Part shown: piece by piece, positions 7,713-14,297 of the stretch
Layout of the letters: the number at the start of each line of letters is the position of its first letter
Numbering within the stretch: position 1 is the stretch's first letter
Origin: Chloroflexota bacterium
GTDB taxonomy: Bacteria; Chloroflexota; Ktedonobacteria; Ktedonobacterales; Ktedonobacteraceae
Direction: 5' to 3'
Assembly: GCA_005881495.1 (NCBI GenBank)
Contig: VBHI01000119.1
Location: 1 to 15,560, forward strand
Length of the DNA: 15,560 bases
The notes under the pieces: model-generated
What the model was told of the DNA's origin: nothing
Seen by the model: the letters and a program-made list of their open reading frames with translations, nothing else
Databases searched by the model: none
Translations under genes and position numbers: made by a program

Positions 7713-8405
7713 TCAAACAACTGCTCTCCGCAGCGGCAGATACGAGACCAGCAGGTAGAACGCCGTCACTGGAAGCAGGCCCAGGGCCAGCTCAAACGCC
7801 GTAAACTGGCTGAACCAATGGAACAACGCTCCCCACCAGCGCAAATACGTCCAGACAAACGAAAAGAGGCTCATGAGCAGAAAGACGATGAGCAAAAAAA
7901 TCAATGTACCAGCTCTGCCAAAGCGCCGGTAGATGCTGCCGATGACGAACCCGAGAAAATACGGGTTCACCAGGAGCACAAAGTAGATGTAGAGCTGCTC
8001 GATGAGCGAGCCGTCATTGAGATACGGCAGGTGAAAATAATGCAGTTCCACGCCCCATCCTCCCGTCACGATCTCTAGACGCGAGCAGAGCAACAGGAGC
8101 ACTGCTGCGACCGCGCTGACCGCCACAGCCATGACCGTCGTGCCCAGAAAGTAATCTGTTCTGCGACAGCTCCAGCCGAGGGCAACAGGGAAGGTATCAT
8201 TCAAGGTAACAATCCCCACAACAAACATGATCGCACAGATGGCGATGAGTCCACCGGGATAGAACGTCGTTGTTCCTCCAAAGAACCGGATCATGAGAAC
8301 AACGATCAGCGTTGCGAGGAACTGGAGCGACAAACCCCAGAGTATGCCGGACCAGATCAATGTATCTCTGGTGTGCATTTTCACCACAGTGCGGACAGCA
8401 TTCAT
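7713..8405 (-). CDS. ABC transporter permease, small (six-helix) type
   Basis: 230 residues, strongly hydrophobic, with about six membrane segments: near residues 15-40, 48-70, 87-108, 135-158, 165-190 and 205-226. There are no conserved catalytic motifs, as expected for ABC-2-like membrane subunits. The ATG (8405-8403) overlaps the stop of the ATPase gene (ATGA), so the two are translationally coupled and surely form one transporter. The GntR-ATPase-permease order equals that of YtrA-type operons of Firmicutes and Chloroflexota, which respond to cell-wall-active compounds. The transported substrate cannot be read from the sequence. Confidence 0.8.
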   Translation of the reverse strand: MNAVRTVVKMHTRDTLIWSGILWGLSLQFLATLIVVLMIRFFGGTTTFYPGGLIAICAIMFVVGIVTLNDTFPVALGWSCRRTDYFLGTTVMAVAVSAVAAVLLLLCSRLEIVTGGWGVELHYFHLPYLNDGSLIEQLYIYFVLLVNPYFLGFVIGSIYRRFGRAGTLIFLLIVFLLMSLFSFVWTYLRWWGALFHWFSQFTAFELALGLLPVTAFYLLVSYLPLRRAVV

Positions 8406-9295
8406 ACAATCTCCCGTGCCTTTCTGTGAGACGCCGTGCTCGTCAGGTGGATAATCAACTGCTGCAACGAGACGGGCGTCAACTCTAAGCCCAGCGCTGC
8501 CGCCTGCCTGCGCTCGCCCGTGTCCGCGTTCCCCAGCAGCGTCGCTGAGACCAGCGAGCCAAATTGCTCGCCGCCGATCTGCGTCAGGCCCTCGGTGAAG
8601 GTCGCGACCTGGGACGCGGAGCCGGTGACCGTAAAGGCTCGCGAGCGCAGGGCTTCGGCCTCCTCATCGATGATCAGCCGGCCCTGGTCAAGCACCAGCA
8701 CATGCTCCAGGAGCCGGCTGACCTCGTCAATCAGATGGGTCGAGACCAGGATCGTGCGCGGATGCTCCACGTAATCAGCGAGCAGGCGCTCATAGAACAG
8801 GCTCCGGGCCACCACATCCAGGCCCAACGGCTCGTCGAAGATCGTCAACGGCGCGCGTGAAGCCAGCCCAACCACGATCCCCACGGCGGAGAGCGCCCCT
8901 CGGGATAACGTTCTCATCTTCTGTTTCAATGGCAGTTGAAAATCTTTGCTTAACACGCTGGCATAGTCGGCGTCCCAACGCGGAAAAAACGACGCGGCCA
9001 TCGCCAGAACATCGCCCACCCGCCAGCGTTTGGGATACGTCTGGTTCTCCTTCATAAAGCAGATCTGGCTCAGGACGCGCCGGTTCTCATACGGCTGCTC
9101 GCCAAAGACGAGCAGTGTCCCGCCAGTCACAAAAAGCTGTGCAGTGAGCAAGCGCAGGAGCGTGGTCTTGCCTGAACCATTTCGTCCCAGCAGCCCGTAG
9201 ATCTTGCCCGCTTCGAGAGAAAAGCCGATGCTATCGATAGCGGTGAGATCGCCAAATCGTTTTGTCAGGCATTCCGCCTCGACAATCGTGCTCAT
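8402..9295 (-). CDS. ABC transporter ATPase of a YtrA-type operon
   Basis: 297 residues. Walker A GRNGSGKTT at 37-45, signature LSRGA at 130-134, Walker B LTIFDEP at 150-156, D-loop LGLD, and switch His in VSTH at 187. All key residues for ATP hydrolysis are present, although the signature is LSRGA rather than LSGGQ, a variation also seen in YtrB-like proteins. The C-terminal ~95 residues are a small accessory domain. ATG at 9295-9293 overlaps the stop of the GntR gene and the 3' end overlaps the permease start, both in ATGA form, so three genes are translated as a coupled set. It energises the 7713-8405 permease and may also have to serve the downstream NatB-like permease. Confidence 0.92.
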   Translation of the reverse strand: MSTIVEAECLTKRFGDLTAIDSIGFSLEAGKIYGLLGRNGSGKTTLLRLLTAQLFVTGGTLLVFGEQPYENRRVLSQICFMKENQTYPKRWRVGDVLAMAASFFPRWDADYASVLSKDFQLPLKQKMRTLSRGALSAVGIVVGLASRAPLTIFDEPLGLDVVARSLFYERLLADYVEHPRTILVSTHLIDEVSRLLEHVLVLDQGRLIIDEEAEALRSRAFTVTGSASQVATFTEGLTQIGGEQFGSLVSATLLGNADTGERRQAAALGLELTPVSLQQLIIHLTSTASHRKAREIV

Positions 9296-9663
9296 GGCAC
9301 TGTCGCTCCCTTCTGAATCATCGCGATCACCTGCTCCTCCTCAATCCCCAGCCGTTTCGCCTCGCGCACCATCGCCACCACATAGTGCTCAAAGAACAGC
9401 TCCCGGCGCTTCTCCATCAAGCGTTGGCGTGAGCCCGTCGCGACAAACATGCCCATGCCCCGCTTCTTGTACAAAATGCCCTGATCCACCAGCAGATTCA
9501 CCCCCCTGGCTGCGGTGGCCGGGTTGATCTGGTAGAGGGCGGCAAACTGATTGGTCGAAGGCACCTGCTCCTCCTCCGCCAGCCGGCCAGCGAGGATATC
9601 CTCTTCGATACGCTCGGCAATCTGCCCAAAGATCGGGCGATTCTCATCGATTAAGTACTCCAT
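9292..9663 (-). CDS. GntR-family regulator, YtrA subfamily
   Basis: 123 residues, the compact size of YtrA regulators: a winged helix-turn-helix at about 8-75 followed by only ~45 residues of helix for dimerisation. Visible family motifs are RPIFGQIAERIEEDILAGRL, the VPSTNQFAALYQINPATAARG recognition part (written here as VPSTNQFAALYQ and INPATAARG) and LVDQGILYKKRGMGMFV. The gene heads the operon, 35 bp downstream of the predicted transcription start, with the perfect 26-bp inverted repeat at 9684-9709 over its promoter. It should therefore repress itself and the ABC genes. YtrA homologues are released by cell-envelope antibiotics; that inducer class is inference here. Confidence 0.92.
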   Translation of the reverse strand: MEYLIDENRPIFGQIAERIEEDILAGRLAEEEQVPSTNQFAALYQINPATAARGVNLLVDQGILYKKRGMGMFVATGSRQRLMEKRRELFFEHYVVAMVREAKRLGIEEEQVIAMIQKGATVP

Positions 9664-9683
9664 TGCTTCATCACTTACCTAGT

Positions 9684-9709
9684 TAGTTAGTTACTCCTGT
9701 AACTAACTA
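9684..9709. promoter_or_regulatory. Perfect inverted-repeat operator for the YtrA-type regulator
   Basis: TAGTTAGTTAC, 4-bp spacer TCCT, GTAACTAACTA: 11-bp arms without mismatch. It covers the 3' half of the -10 box and the predicted start point of the minus-strand promoter, so binding would block initiation. The GTTA/TAAC half-site pattern suits GntR-type dimers. Confidence 0.8.
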
Positions 9710-9734
9710 TAGCGCAAAAGATGGCCATTGTCAA
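9706..9734 (-). promoter_or_regulatory. Sigma-70-type promoter of the GntR-ABC operon
   Basis: On the minus strand: -35 TTGACA (9734-9729), 17-bp spacer, -10 TATAGT (9711-9706). This is nearly consensus, so strong when not repressed. It drives the operon 9663 to 5317. Confidence 0.8.
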
Positions 9735-9882
9735 GGGGTACTTTCCCCTGATCTTTCGGCTCAATCTTTGCAGAAATCTGAGCTTGGGGATGGCCCTTGC
9801 TGTGAAGGCAAGAGCGAACAGCCGTTCAAAAAGAGCAAGATAGAAGAAGAAAATATGCCGCCGGTGTGCTACACTCTCTTTT

Positions 9883-9961
9883 ATGAAAACAGTCAATTTT
9901 TGTGAGCTGGTTCGAGATCCCGGTGACTGACGTGAGCCGCACGATCAACTTTGATAACTAG
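9883..9961 (+). pseudogene. N-terminal stub of a VOC-fold (glyoxalase/PhnB-like) gene
   Basis: MKTVNF is encoded from the ATG at 9883. After a one-base shift the frame at 9902 reads VSWFEIPVTDVSRTINFDN and stops at 9959-9961. The WFEIPVTD-x-x-RxINF pattern is the first strand and helix of VOC-superfamily proteins. The rest of the gene, about 100 residues, is missing. A weak TACACT -10 lies at 9870-9875. Recognition rests on one motif but that motif is characteristic. Confidence 0.6.
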
Positions 9962-10215
9962 CTTGTAGGGCATTCGCTCGAAAAATAAGGAATGAATAGT
10001 CGAGTTCCTGGATTTGTTTAGGCGCAGTCCTAAGCTCTAAATTGACCACTTTCTCGTGCTCCAAAAAGAATGGTCATATCAGTAGCATATATGCTACCTC
10101 TAAAAGGGGGCCACTGGCACAGGTGATAATCAAAAAAGCGTTCCGTTGTTCCTCAGAGGCCAGACTCCACAAGAGATGTATGCTTGAAGAGGAAGAGAAG
10201 AAAGAGAGGTCCTCG
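9962..10215. other. Upstream region of the PIG-L gene
   Basis: No gene recognised. It contains the palindrome at 10082-10097, a TTGACC at 10042-10047 without a clear -10 partner, and a purine-rich stretch with AGAGAGG at 10204-10210 that acts as the ribosome site for the ATG at 10216. Confidence 0.4.
10082..10097. promoter_or_regulatory. Perfect 16-bp palindrome, possible operator
   Basis: GTAGCATATATGCTAC is fully self-complementary without a spacer. It lies 119 bp before the ATG of the PIG-L/cNMP-domain gene. A regulator site is plausible, but no cognate regulator can be named. Confidence 0.45.
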
Positions 10216-11427
10216 ATGAACAAGACACTTGCAGCACTGCACCCAATGCGCATTCTTGGGGTCTTCGCCCATCCAGACGACGAGAGCTTTTGCGCTGGAG
10301 GCACTCTTGCCAGGTACGTTGCCAGCGGTGCAGAGGTGATGGTGGTGTCGGCGACACGCGGTGAGGCGGGACAAATCCGCAGTGCAGGGGTTGCCACTCG
10401 TCGCACCCTTGGCCAGGTACGGGAACAGGAACTCTATCTCGCCTGCCAGCGACTTGGTGTCCAGCACACTGTGTGCCTGGACTATGGTGACGGGATGCTC
10501 CAGGAGGTTGACCAGGACATACTGATCGGCGGGATCGTCGAGATCATCCGCAGCTTCCGACCCGATGTGGTGATTACGTTTGGGCCTGATGGCGGCTATG
10601 GACATCCCGATCATATCGCCATCAGCGCCGCGACCACCGCCGCTTGTGTGCGAAGCGGCGAGGGTCGTCACTCGCCTTCGCAACTCGCCGCAGGCCTGGC
10701 ACCACACCGGCCTGCTCAACTGTTTTACAGCCACTTCCCCCATAAACGTCAGTTGCTGCTTGAGCAGCTAGCGCACTGGCTCGTCCAAACCAGGACGCGC
10801 TTTCAGGGCACCTCGGAGTTTGCCTATGCGCTCTTGCTGCTCTGCGAGGAAGCGACCTTATTGCACTATAGCTGCGATCATGTTGACATCACCTGGTATC
10901 CGGCTGGCTTCTCGATCGTCGAACAAGGCGAACAAGCCAACAGCCTGTACTTGCTCCTCTCTGGGACCGCCCAGGTGATTCGAGAGGGCGTTGATGGGAC
11001 GCACCAGGTCCTGGCACAACTGAAACCCGGGGCCTTCTTTGGAGAAGACGGACTGGCCTATCGGCAAACACGCAACGCCCATGTGATTGCTGAGCAGAGC
11101 GTGACCTGCCTGGTCCTCTCGCCGGAAGCGCCCACGGCCTTCCTGGGACGAGGAGAAGACGCTCCACTCCCCAACCTCTCCGGTTCCGCAGGAGTCGAGG
11201 AACAGGACATGGAGCATGTGCTGAAGGATACCACCTGCATCAAAGTGGATCCCTATCTCCGGCAAAAGGTTGAGGCGATTGCCGCCCACCGTTCGCAGTT
11301 CCCGATTCAACCGGACCTGTTGCCGCTTTCGATCTTGCAGGCACTGATGGGGCAGGAATACTTCGTGCCGGTCTCTCTCGTCTCCGAGGTTGAACCCGAG
11401 TTCCTCGCATTGCAGGCGGCATCATGA
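10216..11427 (+). CDS. PIG-L (LmbE-like) deacetylase with an embedded cyclic-nucleotide-binding domain
   Basis: 403 residues from the ATG at 10216, chosen for the AGAGAGG site and because family homology begins at once (MRILGVFAHPDDESF). Zinc ligands are in AHPDDE (residues 18-23) and GYGHPDH (127-133). Residues ~220-305 form a Crp-like cNMP-binding beta-roll: WYPAGFSIVEQGEQANSLYL, LLSGTAQVIREG, then FGEDGLAYRQTRNAHV, which corresponds to the phosphate-binding cassette with its Glu and Arg. After it, residues 340-385 (KVEAIAAHRSQF, then GQEYFV) resemble the end of the PIG-L fold. The sensor domain is thus inserted within the enzyme rather than added to its end. Known PIG-L enzymes are zinc N-deacetylases of GlcNAc-type amides. 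Control of activity by a cyclic nucleotide is inference. Substrate unknown. Confidence 0.88.
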   Translation: MNKTLAALHPMRILGVFAHPDDESFCAGGTLARYVASGAEVMVVSATRGEAGQIRSAGVATRRTLGQVREQELYLACQRLGVQHTVCLDYGDGMLQEVDQDILIGGIVEIIRSFRPDVVITFGPDGGYGHPDHIAISAATTAACVRSGEGRHSPSQLAAGLAPHRPAQLFYSHFPHKRQLLLEQLAHWLVQTRTRFQGTSEFAYALLLLCEEATLLHYSCDHVDITWYPAGFSIVEQGEQANSLYLLLSGTAQVIREGVDGTHQVLAQLKPGAFFGEDGLAYRQTRNAHVIAEQSVTCLVLSPEAPTAFLGRGEDAPLPNLSGSAGVEEQDMEHVLKDTTCIKVDPYLRQKVEAIAAHRSQFPIQPDLLPLSILQALMGQEYFVPVSLVSEVEPEFLALQAAS

Positions 11428-11492
11428 ACGAACCAGAATTTTACAAGGGACGACACTTTACCGCATCCAGGGAAGACTTTGCTGGCGAATGA
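11424..11492 (+). other. 22-codon ORF coupled to the PIG-L stop, possible gene stub
   Basis: The ATG overlaps the TGA of the PIG-L gene (ATGA). The frame reads MNEPEFYKGRHFTASREDFAGE and stops. The coupling resembles the start of a following operon gene that is now broken. The product was not recognised. Confidence 0.3.
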
Positions 11493-11686
11493 AAGAAATT
11501 GTGCAATTGACCAGGATGCTCCTCAGAAGCGCTCGGTCTCCGGAGGAAACGATATCAAGGGACCGGACCCTACAATGATACGAACCCCTGCGCAAGCTAG
11601 TTGGTCCACAGTAGGGGCGATCCCTTGTGGTCGCCCGGTCCACTTGACCAAAGCGTAAAGCTGTGGAGAAAGGAAAGATACGTCGC
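11493..11686. other. Intergenic stretch with a palindromic repeat
   Basis: No gene recognised on either strand. It holds the repeat at 11611-11637 and the purine-rich ribosome site (AAGGAAAG, about 11670-11677) of the following stub. Confidence 0.4.
11611..11637. repeat. GC-rich interspersed palindromic repeat (copy 2)
   Basis: An imperfect hairpin, GGGCGATCC-CTTGT-GGTCGCCC with one bulged base. It shares the core CCCTTG(T/G)GGTCGCCCGG with 1709-1728. Confidence 0.6.
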
Positions 11687-11773
11687 ATGAAGACGTACGA
11701 TTATATCGTGATTGGTGCCGGATCGGCGGGGTGCGTGCTCGCACCCCGCCTTACTGAGACTGTAAATTACTAA
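11687..11773 (+). pseudogene. N-terminal stub of a GMC-family oxidoreductase
   Basis: An ATG with a good AAGGAAAG site begins MKTYDYIVIGAGSAGCVLA, the FAD-binding Rossmann motif (GxGxxG) that opens choline dehydrogenase-like GMC enzymes, usually 500-600 residues long. After PRLT the frame leaves the family and ends at TAA (11771-11773). The usual Asn of CVLANRL is Pro here. At this site the DNA forms a perfect 10-bp stem (11725-11734 with 11741-11750). Only 28 codons are left. Confidence 0.75.
11725..11750. repeat. Perfect 10-bp stem-loop inside the GMC stub
   Basis: GGCGGGGTGC, loop GTGCTC, GCACCCCGCC. It resembles a terminator stem but no T-run follows. The right arm replaces the conserved codons of the GMC motif. 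Confidence 0.6.
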
Positions 11774-11963
11774 ATTAAACTGGTCGAATTTTGCTCATTG
11801 TGCTGTGGGTGAGATGTCTCAGAACCCATAAAAATCGTCAATGGTGAGACGTTGCTGATGAAAAGAGAAAAACATTCGCCCCATTGAATGGTACAATTTC
11901 CGGGTTGCAGAAAGAAATTCTTGACAGAATGGTCTCGTTCTGGAGAGACATTGAGGTATTCCA
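11774..11963. promoter_or_regulatory. Upstream region of the AraC gene with an extended -10 element
   Basis: No gene. TGGTACAAT at 11889-11897 fits an extended -10 (TG-N-TACAAT), with no good -35. A TTGACA at 11921-11926 has no convincing -10 partner at 16-18 bp. Either may drive the AraC gene at 11964. Confidence 0.35.
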
Positions 11964-12914
11964 ATGGTGAAGTATCAAGAATTCATCCCTCATCCCGTGC
12001 TCCAAGACTGTGTGAAGCGCTTCTGGATCATGGAAAGAGCCTACACGGCACAGGCGTGCATCGAGGAGGTGGTCCCTGACGCCTGTGTCGAACTCATCCT
12101 GAATTTTGGCAGCCCCTATGTGCAGCTTGGCAGCACACCTCGGCGTGAGTTGCCGAAGGTTTGCCTCGTTGGGTTGCAACGCCAGCCATTCCTTGTGCAG
12201 GCCAACGGTGTTGTCAAAATCGTCGCAGTCCGCTTCTTCGCCTGGGGGGTGCTTCCCTTTCTCAAGCCTCTCGCAGAGCCAAATAGCACGACGAACGTTG
12301 AACTTGATGAGGCGTGGCACCAGGTGGTCACCAAGGTGGCAGCCAAGGTTGAGACCGAGAAGTATCAGCAAGCGGTCGAGGATCTTGAAGCGTTTCTGAT
12401 TGGCAAGCGTCTGACCACCTGGTTGGACCCTGGGCAGGTGCAGACGGCAGCCAAACGGCTCTACGAGACGAAAGGCCAGGTGCGGGTGGCGCACCTGGCC
12501 GATTCCTGCTATCTGTCCGTGCGCCAACTGCAACGGCAGTTTGCCGATACAACCGGCGTCTCCCCCAAGACGCTTGCCCGAACCATCCGCTTTGAAACCA
12601 TCCGCAACCGCCTGATGTTTGAGCCAGACGCCAACCTGACGGATCTGGCTTACGAATGTGGATATACCGATCAGGCTCATTTCATCCACGACTTTCAGGC
12701 GTTCGCCAACAAGACCCCCGGAGCGTTTGCTCAGCAGATGCACAAGTTCCAGGCAATGCTGCGCTCTAACGAGCATGTCGTCTTTTTACAATCGCCGTCG
12801 TCCATGCTGGATTATACTGAGAACAACTCACCGAGCAGCAAAGGAGGAAAACGAGATGAAGAAGCGCACAATGACCTGCGGCCTTCTGGTGAAGGACTAC
12901 GACGAAGCACTTGA
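11964..12914 (+). CDS. AraC-family transcriptional regulator
   Basis: 316 residues. The N-terminal ~130 residues match the DUF6597-like sensor part of this subfamily (HPVLQDCVKRFWIME, then VVPDACVELILNFGSP). The C-terminal AraC/XylS DNA-binding domain has two helix-turn-helix units: about 175-196 (VAHLADSCYLSVRQLQRQF) and 224-245 (LTDLAYECGYTDQAHFIHDF), with the family TGVSPKTLARTIRF linker. ATG at 11964 follows a weak GAGG site. The reading frame continues about 38 residues past the usual end (VVFLQSP) with low-complexity sequence, and overlaps the next gene by 59 bp; the tail is probably a result of a lost stop or a small frameshift. Likely activator of the adjacent VOC gene. Confidence 0.88.
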   Translation: MVKYQEFIPHPVLQDCVKRFWIMERAYTAQACIEEVVPDACVELILNFGSPYVQLGSTPRRELPKVCLVGLQRQPFLVQANGVVKIVAVRFFAWGVLPFLKPLAEPNSTTNVELDEAWHQVVTKVAAKVETEKYQQAVEDLEAFLIGKRLTTWLDPGQVQTAAKRLYETKGQVRVAHLADSCYLSVRQLQRQFADTTGVSPKTLARTIRFETIRNRLMFEPDANLTDLAYECGYTDQAHFIHDFQAFANKTPGAFAQQMHKFQAMLRSNEHVVFLQSPSSMLDYTENNSPSSKGGKRDEEAHNDLRPSGEGLRRST

Positions 12915-13248
12915 CTTCTATACGAAGAAGCTGGGGTTTGTGGTGGTTGAGGATGTGCCAATAGGTGAGGACAGATGGGTGACCATCACCCTGCCGGGCA
13001 ATCAAGACGTTGTCCTGGCGCTGCATGAAGCTCACAGCCAGGACGACCTGGCGCTCATCGGCAAGCAATTCGGGAGCTTTCCCCTGCTGGGGATAGACAC
13101 CGACGATTGCATGGGCGAGTACCAACGCATGAAAGCACTCGGCATCACCTTTCATGGAGAACCTGCAGTTTCGCCCTACGGCACGGGCGTGATGTTTGAA
13201 GACCTCTACGGCAACAAGCTCTTCCTGAACCAGGAGCCGGGGGATTAA
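12856..13248 (+). CDS. VOC-superfamily (glyoxalase/bleomycin-resistance fold) protein
   Basis: 130 residues. The start is the ATG at 12856, set by the AAGGAGG site at 12841-12847, not the longer in-frame GTG upstream. Two beta-alpha-beta-beta-beta units are visible: TCGLLVKDYDEALDFYTKKL with VTITLPGNQDVVLAL, and LLGIDTDDCMGEYQRMKALG with GVMFEDLYGNKLFL. The FEDLYGN segment carries the usual Glu metal ligand near the end, while a first-strand His ligand is not evident. Such proteins act as metal-dependent lyases, dioxygenases or drug-binding resistance proteins. The reaction cannot be fixed from sequence. It lies directly after AraC, overlapping its tail by 59 bp, so the pair is probably co-transcribed. 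Confidence 0.88.
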   Translation: MKKRTMTCGLLVKDYDEALDFYTKKLGFVVVEDVPIGEDRWVTITLPGNQDVVLALHEAHSQDDLALIGKQFGSFPLLGIDTDDCMGEYQRMKALGITFHGEPAVSPYGTGVMFEDLYGNKLFLNQEPGD

Positions 13249-13546
13249 ACAGGCAAAGAAGGAATATCCGTTGAAGAGCATGGATCGCGAGGTCGTGCCG
13301 CCCTGCCAGCTTGTCTCCACCGTGGCCTTCGATGGAGAGGGGTTGCGGGACCGTGAAGCGAGCGTTCCGCTGAGTCGTGCGGTTCTCAGATGAGTTGTTC
13401 TGGACAGGCGGATCGAGCAGGCGTAGGAAGAGGCAGGAGAAAGGAGCTGAAGCGGGGTCCCGCTTCCGGTTTGAGAGCTCGTAAAGAGTGGATGGGTATC
13501 AGGTATGTTGTAACTCTGTAGCTCCAACATAGGCCAGCTTCCTCTG
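13249..13546. other. Intergenic region with a hairpin and a small ORF of unknown status
   Basis: A 37-codon frame from ATG 13280 to TGA 13391-13393 has a protein-like reading (MDREVVPPCQLVSTVAFDGE and on) but no recognised family and no clear ribosome site. A perfect 8-bp inverted repeat lies at 13449-13466. No promoter stands out. Confidence 0.3.
13449..13466. repeat. Perfect inverted repeat GAAGCGGG/CCCGCTTC
   Basis: The 18-bp palindrome GAAGCGGGGTCCCGCTTC has 8-bp arms. Outer bases GAGCT and AGCTC (13445-13480 region) could extend the fold. No T-run follows, so it is not a classical terminator. Confidence 0.5.
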
Positions 13547-13986
13547 ATGATGAACGTTCTTTTGATCCCCGGCGCCTGGATGGGTGCCTGGGACCGGTGA
13601 CCCGCGGGCTACGCGCGCTGGGTCATCACGTCGAGGAGGTCACGCTGTCCGGACTGTCCAAGGAGGCTGATGTTTCGGAGGTCGGACTGGCGACCCATGT
13701 CGCTGATGTGCTCCGGGTCCTCTCCGCCGGCGATCTGCGAGATGTCGTTGTCGTGGGGCACCTCTATTCGGGCATAGTGGCTGGTCAGGTTGCTGATCGC
13801 GTGGCGCACACCGTCTTTGTGCAAGCGTTCCTGCCGCACGACGGCAAGTCGATGCTCAACGCCTTCGGCGAGCAAAAGCTGGAGGACGAGCTCCACCAGA
13901 TCGCCGAACATCAGGGTCGCTGGCCAGCTCCGGTCCTTACGGCCAATGACAGGTATGACCTGTCCACTTGTAAATGCAAAATTTAA
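13547..13986 (+). pseudogene. Alpha/beta-hydrolase (EstC-like), decayed
   Basis: The ATG at 13547 begins MMNVLLIPGAWMGAW and hits TGA at 13598-13600. The remainder continues in another frame from 13597 (PVTRGLRALGHHVEEVTLSG). Comparison with the expected oxyanion-loop motif (GAWxGAWxWxPV) implies a loss of about 7 bases. At the nucleophile elbow the sequence is VVVGHLYSGIVAG, where the family has GHSYSG, so the catalytic Ser is Leu. The protein then ends abruptly after GRWPAP (about 13932) with unrelated residues, missing the lid and the C-terminal catalytic His region. Three independent lesions make function very unlikely. Native enzymes are esterases or similar of about 230-250 residues. 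Confidence 0.8.
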
Positions 13987-14297
13987 ACAGATGAAATTTG
14001 TATAATTCTCCTGGCGAACACATGAGACGCTGTTTCGGAAAGGAATATGGCTTTCTTGGCTTGTGAAAGGTGTAAACAGCAAAGAAAAAAACAGAGAGAA
14101 CTAGTATTCGCCAGAAGAATTGGACAGTTTCCGCCATTGGAATGAATTCAACCATTTCCACCCACTCGAGAAAAACGTGAGAGAGGCCGGTCGACCCGTC
14201 TCGCGCCTGCTTGCTACCTTCTCTTACTCTCTCTGACCGTAGATGTACACAAGAAACTGACGCAAGCACACATTGATAGAACTATTGGAGGATTCTC
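13987..14297. other. AT-richer intergenic region before the DM13 gene
   Basis: A 32-codon ORF (14047-14145, MAFLACERCKQQRKKQREL and on) with an AAAGGA site has a CxxC pair but no recognised family; doubtful. A GGAGG ribosome site at 14287-14291 serves the DM13 gene. No clear promoter pair was seen. Confidence 0.3.

Noticed and set aside
10042..10215. 58-codon N-terminal extension of the PIG-L protein from a TTG
   Set aside because: No ribosome site, no family similarity, and it covers the palindrome; the ATG at 10216 has a good site and starts just before the conserved motif.
11838..12776. Long open frame on the minus strand (312 codons)
   Set aside because: It is antisense to the AraC gene, whose motifs are unmistakable, and its translation shows no family features.
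13280..13470. Possible group II intron domain V-like fold
   Set aside because: A few hairpins with GTGCGGTTC-like bases resemble it, but the conserved catalytic AGC...GTTC pairing could not be laid out.
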